This document shows positions 34,871-42,194 of a stretch of 64,000 nucleotides of DNA, in pieces. Every line of letters begins with the position of its first letter. Position 1 is the first letter of the stretch. The notes under the pieces were generated by a model. That model did no database searches. It was not told the DNA's origin and saw only the letters and a program-made list of their open reading frames with translations. The position numbers and the translations under genes were made by a program. This DNA comes from Muribaculum gordoncarteri (GTDB lineage Bacteria; Bacteroidota; Bacteroidia; Bacteroidales; Muribaculaceae): NCBI RefSeq assembly GCF_004803695.1, contig NZ_CP039393.1:1364001-1428000 (forward strand), given 5' to 3'.

Positions 34871-35341
34871 ATGAAAAAGATACTGTTCGCAATCATCTGT
34901 GCAGTGGCTTCTATCACGGCCACCGCTCAGGAAAACAAGATAGCCGTCAACGCCGGCTTCCTGTTCCCGTCAACTCTCAACGCCACCGTTGGCTACGAGA
35001 GGTCGTTCACCTACGGCAACGCCGTGGAGGTCTATGGAGAGATTGGCAATCACTGGAAATCGGGCGAGGGTCAGTTCTGGAAAGGCTATTACTGGGACGG
35101 CGGTATAATCTACAAACACCGTCTGCACCGTTACAAGAACGGCAGCTTCCGTGTCCGCTTCGGCCCTCAGTTCGGAGCGGTGGAGAGAAAGTTTTTCATC
35201 GGTATCGAGGGGGGCTTTGAATACAACTATGTGTTTCAGAATGGGTGCGAGTTCTCGATCATACAGAAGAATAATGTAAATTTCCTGCATGGCGACACGT
35301 TCCGCAACGGCCTCATGCTCGGATTCAAGATACCGTTCTGA
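34871..35341 (+). CDS. traO: TraO-like outer-membrane conjugation protein
   Basis: A 156-residue protein with a signal peptide (MKKILFAIICAVASITATAQ) and alternating hydrophobic/aromatic strands (VGYERSFTYGNAVEVYGEIG, GGIIYKHRLHRYKNGSFRVR, FGPQFGAVERKFFIGIEGGF) ending in a C-terminal Phe, as in small outer-membrane beta-barrels and the CTnDOT TraO family. It is the last gene of this tra run; the next two genes are on the other strand. Confidence 0.8.
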   Translation: MKKILFAIICAVASITATAQENKIAVNAGFLFPSTLNATVGYERSFTYGNAVEVYGEIGNHWKSGEGQFWKGYYWDGGIIYKHRLHRYKNGSFRVRFGPQFGAVERKFFIGIEGGFEYNYVFQNGCEFSIIQKNNVNFLHGDTFRNGLMLGFKIPF

Positions 35342-35343
35342 AA

Positions 35344-35616
35344 TCAGCCGAACAATTCCGAATGGGAGCCGAGACGCACAAGATTGATCTCATCTGTGTC
35401 CGGGTCAAACCATATCAAAAGGAAATCACCTTCGATATGGCACTCCATGTGGCCGGCATAATTCCCCGTCAGAGGGTGAGGACGGTTTTCTTCCGGTATC
35501 GGCTCCTCATTTTGTAGCAACTCCATAATCCTGAACAGTTTTTCAACCTTTTTCGGATTATTGCGGAAACGCTTGTAGTCTTTCTTGTATTGACTGCCGG
35601 GTTTGAGTTTTTTCAT
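35344..35616 (-). CDS. YafQ/RelE-family toxin
   Basis: A 90-residue, basic type II toxin of the YafQ family: KKLKPGSQYKKDYKRFRNNP at the start, then NRPHPLTGNYAGHMECHIEG, FLLIWFDPDTDEINLVRLGS and a final HSELFG. The conserved catalytic His and Asp/Phe region (HMECHIEGDFLLIW, HSELF) is present, so it is likely an active ribosome-dependent mRNase. It overlaps the antitoxin gene by 4 bp. The pair sits antisense between traO and the coupling ATPase and may stabilise the element. Confidence 0.88.
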   Translation of the reverse strand: MKKLKPGSQYKKDYKRFRNNPKKVEKLFRIMELLQNEEPIPEENRPHPLTGNYAGHMECHIEGDFLLIWFDPDTDEINLVRLGSHSELFG

Positions 35617-35873
35617 AATCCCATGGATTTTTCCATCGCCTCAATCGAGGAAAGATTCAGGGCAGGCTCGTTGCGGAGACGTCCGCTTGCCGCCTCTTCC
35701 ATTGCCTCAAGTGTAACAGCATTAGGCTCGTGGTAGGCGGCATCAAGTAGAACAGTCTCAACATAATTGTTAAGGCTGCGGTTCTGCCGTTTTGCAAGCT
35801 GCTTCAATCTTTCAATGAGTTCCACTGAAAGGCGGAAGCTCTGGTTCTTTTTCAGTGCTATTTCCATATCCAT
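35613..35873 (-). CDS. RHH antitoxin paired with the YafQ-type toxin
   Basis: An 86-residue protein with a ribbon-helix-helix N-terminus (QSFRLSVELIERLKQLAKRQ, NRSLNNYVETVLLDAAY) and a C-terminal toxin-binding tail (LNLSSIEAMEKSMGL). It is first in the two-gene operon, as usual for antitoxins. The promoter on the minus strand has TAACTTTG (plus coordinates 35888-35895) and TTG (35916-35918) 20 nt apart, leaving a leader of about 14 nt. Autorepression by the RHH domain is expected. Confidence 0.85.
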   Translation of the reverse strand: MDMEIALKKNQSFRLSVELIERLKQLAKRQNRSLNNYVETVLLDAAYHEPNAVTLEAMEEAASGRLRNEPALNLSSIEAMEKSMGL

Positions 35874-35945
35874 ATTATTTTATACTGCAAAGTTAGTGTA
35901 AATGTATTACAAAAACAATAATTCTACCATATAAGTTCCCAGACT

Positions 35946-38255
35946 ATGGCTTTTGAAGAAACAAAGGAACAGCAACAGATGTATAACTACTTCCGTAGCT
36001 GTATCTACATATTCCTGATTATCGAGATTGTGATGAACCTGCCTATCACGTCTGACAACCGCGTGACGCAGTTCATACTCGACCTGCTCGGACGCTTCAA
36101 GATGTTCAACTCCGTGGCCGGGTGCAAGGTTGCCGAACTTGTCTGCATCTGTGTGGTATGTATCGGCACCAAAGCGAAAAAGGCGTTGAAGTTCAATCTG
36201 AAGACTATGGTGGTATATCCGGTGCTTGCAGGTCTCACTCTCGTAGGACTGTGCTTCATCTTCCATCACGGCACATGGGGTATGTCGCTCTTCGGCTTCC
36301 CTGCAAGCCGTGTCCTGTATGCCTTCTGCTCGGTGGTCGGCACCATGCTCGTTCACCAGGGACTTGACGGTATCGCCAAGTATTACAACCACAAGGTCGG
36401 CGAGGACAGGTTTAATTTTGAGAATGAATCTTTTGAACAGTCCCGTCAGGAGGTCAATACCCCTTATTCAGTGAACATCCCGATGATATTCTACTGGAAA
36501 AAGCGTATGCACAACGGCTACATCAACATTATCAATCCGTTCCGTGGTACGATTGTGCTGGGTACTCCCGGCTCCGGCAAGTCTTTCGGCATAATAGATC
36601 CGTTCATAAGGCAGCACGCACGAAAGGGCTTCGCCATGATGGTATATGACTATAAGTTCCCGACGCTTGCCAAGACGCTTTTCTATCAGTATTGCAAGAA
36701 TTTGCACTACGGCAATCTGCCGAATGGGTGTGGTTTCCGCATAGTCAATTTTACCGATGTGGAGTATTCAAACCGTATCAACCCCATCCAGCGTAAATAC
36801 ATTCCCGACCTCGCGGCGGCTTCGGAGACGGCGGCCACGCTTCTTGCCTCGCTCAACAAGGGCGGTGGCGAGAAAAAGGGCGGCTCGGAGGCTTTCTTCT
36901 CCAACTCGGCAGAGAATTTCCTCGCGGCGATCATCTATTTCTTTGTGAATTTCCACCCGACAGGTTTTCTGAAAGGGAAAAAACTGAAACGCTATATATC
37001 GCACGAGGGCAAGAAATTGGAGCTTGTGATACGCAACTGGGACGATTTCAACGCTCTGGACGAGAACGGCGAGGTCATGCTTGACTTCGTGAACGAGAAC
37101 GGGCGCGACGTATCCACCGACGAGGACAAGATGTTCGTTGACCTTAACGGCTTCTCCTATATCGACCGCATGGGTAAGCTGATATTGATTGACCGCTGCT
37201 GGTATGAGGACGAGAACGGAAACGAGGTTGAGCCGGACACTATCACAGGTGAGTTTTCGGATATGCCCCATGTGCTGTCGTTCCTCGGACGCAAGTATTC
37301 GGAGGTGTTCGACATTCTGATGATGGACGATAAGATAGCCTCGCTGATGGCCCCCTTCAAGTCCGCATACGAGAACAAAGCCAACGACCAGCTTGAAGGT
37401 ATGGTGGGTACTCTCCGCGTAAATGCGGCACGGCTTGTATCCCCTGAAGCCTATTGGGTGTTCACCGGCGATGATTTTGACTTGAAGATTTCCGACCCGG
37501 TGAGTCCGAGCTATCTTGTGATTGCCAACGACCCCGAAAAGGAACAGGTCATCGGCTCTCTGAACGCTCTTGTGCTTAACCGTCTGATAACCCGTGTCAA
37601 TTCCAAAGGCAATATACCTGTTAGTATCATCGTTGACGAGCTTCCCACTCTGTACTTCCACAAGATTGACCGACTGATCGGCACGGCGCGAAGCAACAAG
37701 GTTGCCGTGACTCTCGGTTTTCAGGAGCTTCCGCAGTTGGAGGCTGACTACGGCAAGGTGGGTATGCAGAAGATTATCACGACCTGCGGCAACATATTCA
37801 TGGGTGCGGCACGAAACAAGGAGACTCTTGAATGGGCGCAGAATGATGTGTTCGGCAAGGCGAAGCAGACATCGACATCAATCACCATAAACGACCAGAA
37901 AATCTCAACCTCCATTTCCGAGAAGATGGACTATCTCGTTCCGGCGGCAAAAATCGCAGACATGGCTACGGGCTGGCTTGCGGGTCAGGCGGCACGTGAC
38001 TTCACGGCCACCGATGAAAAGATGCTGTCGCATTTTGACATCGAGGACTCCGAGGAGTTCAAGACAACCAAGTATTTCTGCAAGACGCACTTCGATATGG
38101 CACGTATCAAGGAGGAGGAATCCAACTATGTGGAGCTGCCTAAAATTTATTCTTTCGACAGTGAGCGAGAGAAGGAGATTATGCTCAACCGCAATTTCAA
38201 GCGTGTCAACCAGGAGGTGGCCGATATGGTGAAGGAACTTCTCGGCACTGAATAA
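35946..38255 (+). CDS. mobC: VirD4-type coupling ATPase (MobC)
   Basis: A 769-residue type IV coupling protein. The N-terminus has several membrane segments (about 18-34, 80-105, 115-135), and the cytoplasmic ATPase has Walker A GTPGSGKSFG at 206-213 and Walker B VSIIVDELPTL with Asp564-Glu565. The segment RTGTARSNKVAVTL-like IGTARSNKVAVTLGFQELPQ matches the sensor region of the family. It connects the relaxase-DNA complex to the transfer channel. In CTnDOT the equivalent gene stands beside mobA/mobB; here it follows traO, on the far side of the toxin-antitoxin pair. Confidence 0.92.
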   Translation: MAFEETKEQQQMYNYFRSCIYIFLIIEIVMNLPITSDNRVTQFILDLLGRFKMFNSVAGCKVAELVCICVVCIGTKAKKALKFNLKTMVVYPVLAGLTLVGLCFIFHHGTWGMSLFGFPASRVLYAFCSVVGTMLVHQGLDGIAKYYNHKVGEDRFNFENESFEQSRQEVNTPYSVNIPMIFYWKKRMHNGYINIINPFRGTIVLGTPGSGKSFGIIDPFIRQHARKGFAMMVYDYKFPTLAKTLFYQYCKNLHYGNLPNGCGFRIVNFTDVEYSNRINPIQRKYIPDLAAASETAATLLASLNKGGGEKKGGSEAFFSNSAENFLAAIIYFFVNFHPTGFLKGKKLKRYISHEGKKLELVIRNWDDFNALDENGEVMLDFVNENGRDVSTDEDKMFVDLNGFSYIDRMGKLILIDRCWYEDENGNEVEPDTITGEFSDMPHVLSFLGRKYSEVFDILMMDDKIASLMAPFKSAYENKANDQLEGMVGTLRVNAARLVSPEAYWVFTGDDFDLKISDPVSPSYLVIANDPEKEQVIGSLNALVLNRLITRVNSKGNIPVSIIVDELPTLYFHKIDRLIGTARSNKVAVTLGFQELPQLEADYGKVGMQKIITTCGNIFMGAARNKETLEWAQNDVFGKAKQTSTSITINDQKISTSISEKMDYLVPAAKIADMATGWLAGQAARDFTATDEKMLSHFDIEDSEEFKTTKYFCKTHFDMARIKEEESNYVELPKIYSFDSEREKEIMLNRNFKRVNQEVADMVKELLGTE

Positions 38256-38268
38256 TAAATTACTTATC

Positions 38269-38988
38269 ATGGAAACTACCGCCAAAATATCCGTTCCCCT
38301 CTCGCTCCGCTTATCCGGAAGTGCGTTGAAGATTATCGCCATTCTCTCGATGGTGGCCGACCATTGCGCCTACTTCCTTATGGAGCCTGACACTCCGATG
38401 TACGACTGTCTGCGATGTATCGGCAGGATAGCGTTCCCTGTGTTCGCTTTCCTTGTTGCCGAGGGGTTCGCACATAGCCGCGACCGTATGAGATATTTTC
38501 TGATACTGTTGCTTGCCGGTGCAGTCAGTGAATTGCCGTGGTATCTGCTCAACGGAGCGGACGGCACGCATAATGTCATGTTCACTCTCTCCCTCGGAGT
38601 TGTGGCACTCGCCATATTCGACCGTATGTGTGAACATGGGCCGCTGTCGTTCATCGGTATTTCAGGTATCGCTGTTCTGGCATGGTGGCTCGGAACGGAT
38701 TATGACTGGCGCGGAGTTCTGATGATAGCGGTGTTCTACATTCTCCGGCACCAGACTATGCGTCCGTGGCTGGAGCGTTCATCGACAAATTTTCCCTCTC
38801 AGGCTATTCTTCAGATTATATTCACGTTTCCTTTGATGGCTCACTACGGCATAGCCGGTGCGTTGCTCGCCTCCGCAATAATCTTCCTGTATGACGGCAC
38901 CCGTGGCTTCATACGAAGCAAATCGGCCAAATACAGCTTATATGCCATATACCCCGTACATCTGATGTTGATTTGGTTATGTGGTTGA
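38269..38988 (+). CDS. traX: TraX-family membrane protein
   Basis: A 239-residue polytopic protein with about seven membrane segments. The N-terminal SGSALKIIAILSMVADHCAY and the following RCIGRIAFPVFAFLVAEGFA are the TraX family signature; the histidine in MVADHCAY and the arginine in GRIAFP are present. TraX of plasmid F acetylates the pilin N-terminus, so this may modify the pilin-like TraE protein; that link is inference. It starts 13 bp after the coupling ATPase stop and is followed by a strong terminator. Confidence 0.8.
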   Translation: METTAKISVPLSLRLSGSALKIIAILSMVADHCAYFLMEPDTPMYDCLRCIGRIAFPVFAFLVAEGFAHSRDRMRYFLILLLAGAVSELPWYLLNGADGTHNVMFTLSLGVVALAIFDRMCEHGPLSFIGISGIAVLAWWLGTDYDWRGVLMIAVFYILRHQTMRPWLERSSTNFPSQAILQIIFTFPLMAHYGIAGALLASAIIFLYDGTRGFIRSKSAKYSLYAIYPVHLMLIWLCG

Positions 38989-39014
38989 CTACTGACCTTT
39001 AGTAATATCTTTGC

Positions 39015-39061
39015 AAAAGGCACTATCTGTTATTTGTATAATAATACGGATAGTGCCTTTT
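39015..39061 (+). terminator. Terminator after traX
   Basis: AAAAGGCACTATC (39015-39027) pairs perfectly with GATAGTGCCTTTT (39049-39061), a 13-bp stem with a partly paired 21-nt loop, ending in a T run. It closes the coupling ATPase/traX unit. The remaining bases to 39202 show no gene. Confidence 0.8.
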
Positions 39062-39202
39062 GATTCAATCTATTACATGAAGCATACATGAGTATGACCT
39101 TTGCAAAGTCTTTGTAAGAGTCTGAAAAATAAAGAAGTGATGTATTGTCGGCTATTATCGGCTATTCAATATCGCCTTGTTCATTACATGAAATTACATG
39201 AC

Positions 39203-40651
39203 TCATCCCCAACTGGGTATATAAGCAATATCACGTCTGTTAGTCCCTTCGGGTGTTCCAACTTTAATCAAGCCTTGCGCCAATGCTTCCTTTATGACAA
39301 TAGACACCAAGGGATAATTCTTTTCATCAACACCCAATCTTTCGCGTAATGATTTGTTTGTGAGCATTTCATTCGCCAAATACTTTAAGCAAGCATGTTG
39401 ATAGCAAGCCTGCACACGTTCTTCCTTTGAGGTCTGTGACCATGTTTTGTATGCTGATAAAATTATTGTTGTACGAATATCAGATACGCGATACTTAATA
39501 GGCGGAAGTTGGTATTTTTCTATTGCAGAAAGGGCCTTGTCCATACCACTGCCTTTTTCCTCGCAAAATCCCATTCGGCGCATTATATCTGCAAGTTCTT
39601 CGTTGCGCGACTGATATTCATCTATAAAGCGGTCTGTGCTTATAAGTGGTTGACCCGGTGACGATATTTCGACTCTATCAGAATAAATCTCAATCATAGG
39701 GAAGCCAAGTACGGAAAAATCCTGATGAATTATCATATTTGCTGAGACTTCTCTTATCGCTATTTCAGGATACATTCTGACATCTTCACGTAATGCTTTG
39801 CCAATCTCTTCGTTTGCTGGCAGTTGACCATTTACCCAGTCAATCATTTTTGGAAAACAAACGGCATAACCTTGTTCAAAGCCCTGTTCCCTGACAGTCT
39901 CAACTTTGCTTTTCCCGTTATATACAATTACACGCATAGCCTTACGGTAAAGATTATCAAAGTCACGTAAGTCTTTTGCAAGCAGTATCGCGCCTAATTC
40001 AGTAATGCCATATCCTGTAAGTGTAGCGATAATGAATTTTTCTGAAATAAAACGGTCGATGATACTATCTACTGTTTGGGGCATAGGTATCTTCAACCGA
40101 TCATAATATGTCTCCACGCTGAGTAATCGGGTAATATCAGCGGAGCTTCCACATTCTTTTACAACAGTCTTATCCAGAGTCTTACTGCGATTTTTTCTCC
40201 ATAGTTTTGCTTCTTTCTCCGGATAGCCTATAAGAGGTTTTGTAAGTGAGCCTACACGAATATAGGCCGTATTCAAAAAAGTTACCGGACGTTCAGTTGC
40301 GGCTGGGATACGATAAAGAGAGATGTGCTCTTCCTCATAATCAAACTCAAAGCACTCAATGTCAATTCTTGGATTAAGACGGTTGAGGAGCCACATTTCA
40401 AGTTCCTCATTACCTTTCTTATGGCGTTTTGCCTTAAATGATGTACCAACGATTTTGTGGGTGCCATCCTCGACTCCGAACACAAGATATCCGAATGGTT
40501 TGTTTAGAAGAGCAGCACTGTTAGATAACGCCGACAGTCTTTGACCTATCTCTTCTTCCGAATGAAAATTATGCTTGAACTCAACCCATTCCGTTTCTTG
40601 AGGAAGCGAAACAAGTTTATCAAGAAGCTGCGTAAGTCCCAATGTATTCAT
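39203..40651 (-). CDS. Schlafen/AlbA_2-domain ATP-binding protein
   Basis: A 482-residue protein with an N-terminal AlbA_2 (Schlafen) domain: EWVEFKHNFHSEEEIGQRLS, ALLNKPFGYLVFGVEDGTHK and ISLYRIPAATERPVTFLNTA. A HATPase_c_4-type region (IREVSANMIIHQDF, VEISSPGQPL) and a C-terminal winged-helix-like part (LTNKSLRERLGVDEKNYPLV) follow. Proteins of this layout are regulators or defence-associated ATPases; the exact role here is unknown. A minus-strand -7 box (TAACTTTG, plus 40656-40663) ends only 4 nt before the ATG, so the mRNA may be leaderless. It is cargo convergent with traX. Confidence 0.82.
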   Translation of the reverse strand: MNTLGLTQLLDKLVSLPQETEWVEFKHNFHSEEEIGQRLSALSNSAALLNKPFGYLVFGVEDGTHKIVGTSFKAKRHKKGNEELEMWLLNRLNPRIDIECFEFDYEEEHISLYRIPAATERPVTFLNTAYIRVGSLTKPLIGYPEKEAKLWRKNRSKTLDKTVVKECGSSADITRLLSVETYYDRLKIPMPQTVDSIIDRFISEKFIIATLTGYGITELGAILLAKDLRDFDNLYRKAMRVIVYNGKSKVETVREQGFEQGYAVCFPKMIDWVNGQLPANEEIGKALREDVRMYPEIAIREVSANMIIHQDFSVLGFPMIEIYSDRVEISSPGQPLISTDRFIDEYQSRNEELADIMRRMGFCEEKGSGMDKALSAIEKYQLPPIKYRVSDIRTTIILSAYKTWSQTSKEERVQACYQHACLKYLANEMLTNKSLRERLGVDEKNYPLVSIVIKEALAQGLIKVGTPEGTNRRDIAYIPSWG

Positions 40652-40718
40652 ACTACAAAGTTAATAATTTTAATCGAGCCATGCTATATTTTTATTGAGA
40701 GTCAACGCTTTTAGCACA

Positions 40719-41339
40719 TTATAGCATTTTCAATACGCTTATCACAGCACGGATATAGCCCGGATCTTCAGCGTAGCCAATCTTTTTCAGCCACAGCAGA
40801 TAATTTCCTCCCTTATATCGGTACTGTACTTTTGTGTAGTAGGCTTTGACTGATTCAGTCCAATGGTTGAACTCGTAGTATTTACCTGTGCGTGGATTTG
40901 TAAGCCCGAAAAGGTTGTGCTTGTTGCGGCATACCGGAGATTTGAACCAGCCTGTTTCAAGTATTGCCTGTGCCAAAACTATTTTCGGATATTTTATGCC
41001 GTTCTTTTCAATCTCGGCAATCAGATTTGGAATGGTCAGATCCGGGAGTCCGGAACTGACCGGTGCTTGCCGGAAATGTGACTTTGATGTGGTGACAATG
41101 CTTGCAGATAGCGTTTGTGGCATATTTTTTACGCCAATAACCGTTTCCGGGATTGATGATATTTGAGGCAATATACTATCACTCTTATTATCAGTGTTAT
41201 AAACTTCTCTATTGTGCATTTCAACCGTCACGGGAGAATCTTTTGTAACGGTGTAAAACTGGGCTGCGGCATACTGTGAACAGAAAACTGCACAGGCAAT
41301 CGCAACAAAAATGTTCGGAATTTCAAATTTAGCAATCAT
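40719..41339 (-). CDS. Secreted glucosaminidase (peptidoglycan hydrolase)
   Basis: A 206-residue exported protein with signal peptide IPNIFVAIACAVFCSQYAAA, a disordered linker, and a C-terminal glucosaminidase (FlgJ/LytG-type) domain: YPKIVLAQAILETGWFKSPV with the catalytic Glu128, and NKHNLFGLTNPRTGKYYEFN. It probably opens the cell wall locally for the transfer channel, like VirB1-type enzymes. Its promoter shares the conjugation-regulon geometry (box 41418-41408 read on the minus strand, -7 TAAATTTG at 41384-41377), so it is switched on with the transfer genes. Confidence 0.87.
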   Translation of the reverse strand: MIAKFEIPNIFVAIACAVFCSQYAAAQFYTVTKDSPVTVEMHNREVYNTDNKSDSILPQISSIPETVIGVKNMPQTLSASIVTTSKSHFRQAPVSSGLPDLTIPNLIAEIEKNGIKYPKIVLAQAILETGWFKSPVCRNKHNLFGLTNPRTGKYYEFNHWTESVKAYYTKVQYRYKGGNYLLWLKKIGYAEDPGYIRAVISVLKML

Positions 41340-41354
41340 GTGGGGATAATTTTG
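41313..41354 (+). promoter_or_regulatory. Plus-strand conjugation-regulon promoter (accessory operon)
   Basis: GTTCGGAATTT at 41313-41323, TTTAGCAATC at 41328-41337 and TAATTTTG at 41347-41354, identical in element order and spacing to the traA promoter. The box lies inside the first codons of the divergent glucosaminidase gene. The leader to the ATG at 41404 is 49 nt. Confidence 0.65.
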
Positions 41355-41376
41355 AGGTCGACAAGCGGTTACGCCG

Positions 41377-41418
41377 CAAATTTATAACCTCTAATTCATT
41401 GACATGGAAATTCCGAAC
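41377..41418 (-). promoter_or_regulatory. Minus-strand conjugation-regulon promoter (glucosaminidase)
   Basis: Read on the minus strand, GTTCGGAATTT starts at 41418 and the -7 box TAAATTTG starts at 41384, again exactly 34 nt later. The box lies inside codons 2-5 of the divergent DUF4099 gene, so each promoter's box is embedded in the start of the opposite gene. The leader to the ATG at 41339 is 37 nt. The TTTAGCAATC element is absent here. Confidence 0.6.
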
Positions 41419-42189
41419 AAAAATCAGCAGGACACGCTCCCTTATGAAAAACTCGCCCTTTTGGGTATCGACAGGGAGAAAGCTGATATGCTTCCGCAGG
41501 ACGTGAAGCAAAAACTGATGCAGGGGGAGGTCACGCCTCTTTTGCAGGTGTCTATCGACACCGGGAATGGCATGGTTATCTCATTACCCCTCAAACTTCA
41601 GCTCGCAGCCGACAAGGACGGCACCCCCACGCTGATCGCTTATCCCGTGCAGCGTGAACTGTCGGTTGACAGGAACAACGAGCTTCGCCTGTCACAACAG
41701 GAACTTGACGCACTGCGCCGTGGCGACGTGTTGCAGAAAGCCATCGACATCAACGGCGAGAAGACTCAGCAGTATCTCCAGCTCGACCCGGAAACGAAGT
41801 CAATCATCCACCGCCGCATAACCGAGGTGCAGATTGAGCAGAAGTTGAAGGACATGGAAAAGGTCAACGACATCGAGCTTGGCTCCCAGCAGAAACAGCA
41901 GGCACGCGAAGGCAAACCGGTGGAACTGTCGGTAGGCGGCGAAAAGGTATCGGTCGGTATCGACCTAAAGGAACCGCAGGGCTTCAAGGTCGTAAAAGGC
42001 GACCTCAAGGAGTGGGAGCGTCAGCAGAAACTCCGCTATGACGAGCAGCACCCCGAATATCTCGGACTGGTAATGACTGACAAGAACCGCTGGGAATATC
42101 AGAAAGTTGTCGAGCATGACTCTAAGGAACGTGCCATCAGCCTCGACCCCACGCAGAAAGAGGAACGGAAATCAGGCCTCAAACGCTGA
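41404..42189 (+). CDS. DUF4099/DUF3945-type conjugation accessory protein
   Basis: A 261-residue soluble protein: NQQDTLPYEKLALLGIDREK, ADMLPQDVKQKLMQGEVTPL, and a C-terminal part with GFKVVKGDLKEWERQQKLRY. These belong to the DUF4099 and DUF3945 families found widely in Bacteroides conjugative elements, often fused or adjacent to primase and topoisomerase-like proteins. The function is unknown but likely concerns DNA processing in the recipient. It is the first gene of the second regulon operon, 5 bp ahead of the next gene. Confidence 0.75.
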   Translation: MEIPNKNQQDTLPYEKLALLGIDREKADMLPQDVKQKLMQGEVTPLLQVSIDTGNGMVISLPLKLQLAADKDGTPTLIAYPVQRELSVDRNNELRLSQQELDALRRGDVLQKAIDINGEKTQQYLQLDPETKSIIHRRITEVQIEQKLKDMEKVNDIELGSQQKQQAREGKPVELSVGGEKVSVGIDLKEPQGFKVVKGDLKEWERQQKLRYDEQHPEYLGLVMTDKNRWEYQKVVEHDSKERAISLDPTQKEERKSGLKR

Positions 42190-42194
42190 CGCAC

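Noticed and set aside
35352-35362. A further partial match to the conjugation-regulon box (CGAACAATTCCGAA region)
   Set aside because: The match is incomplete, lies within the toxin coding sequence, and has no -7 box at 34 nt.
36768-37661. Minus-strand frame of 297 codons
   Set aside because: Antisense shadow of the coupling ATPase gene, with no recognisable domain.
39006-39013. TATCTTTG as a promoter before the traX terminator
   Set aside because: Transcription would start inside the terminator hairpin and run into the end of a convergent gene.
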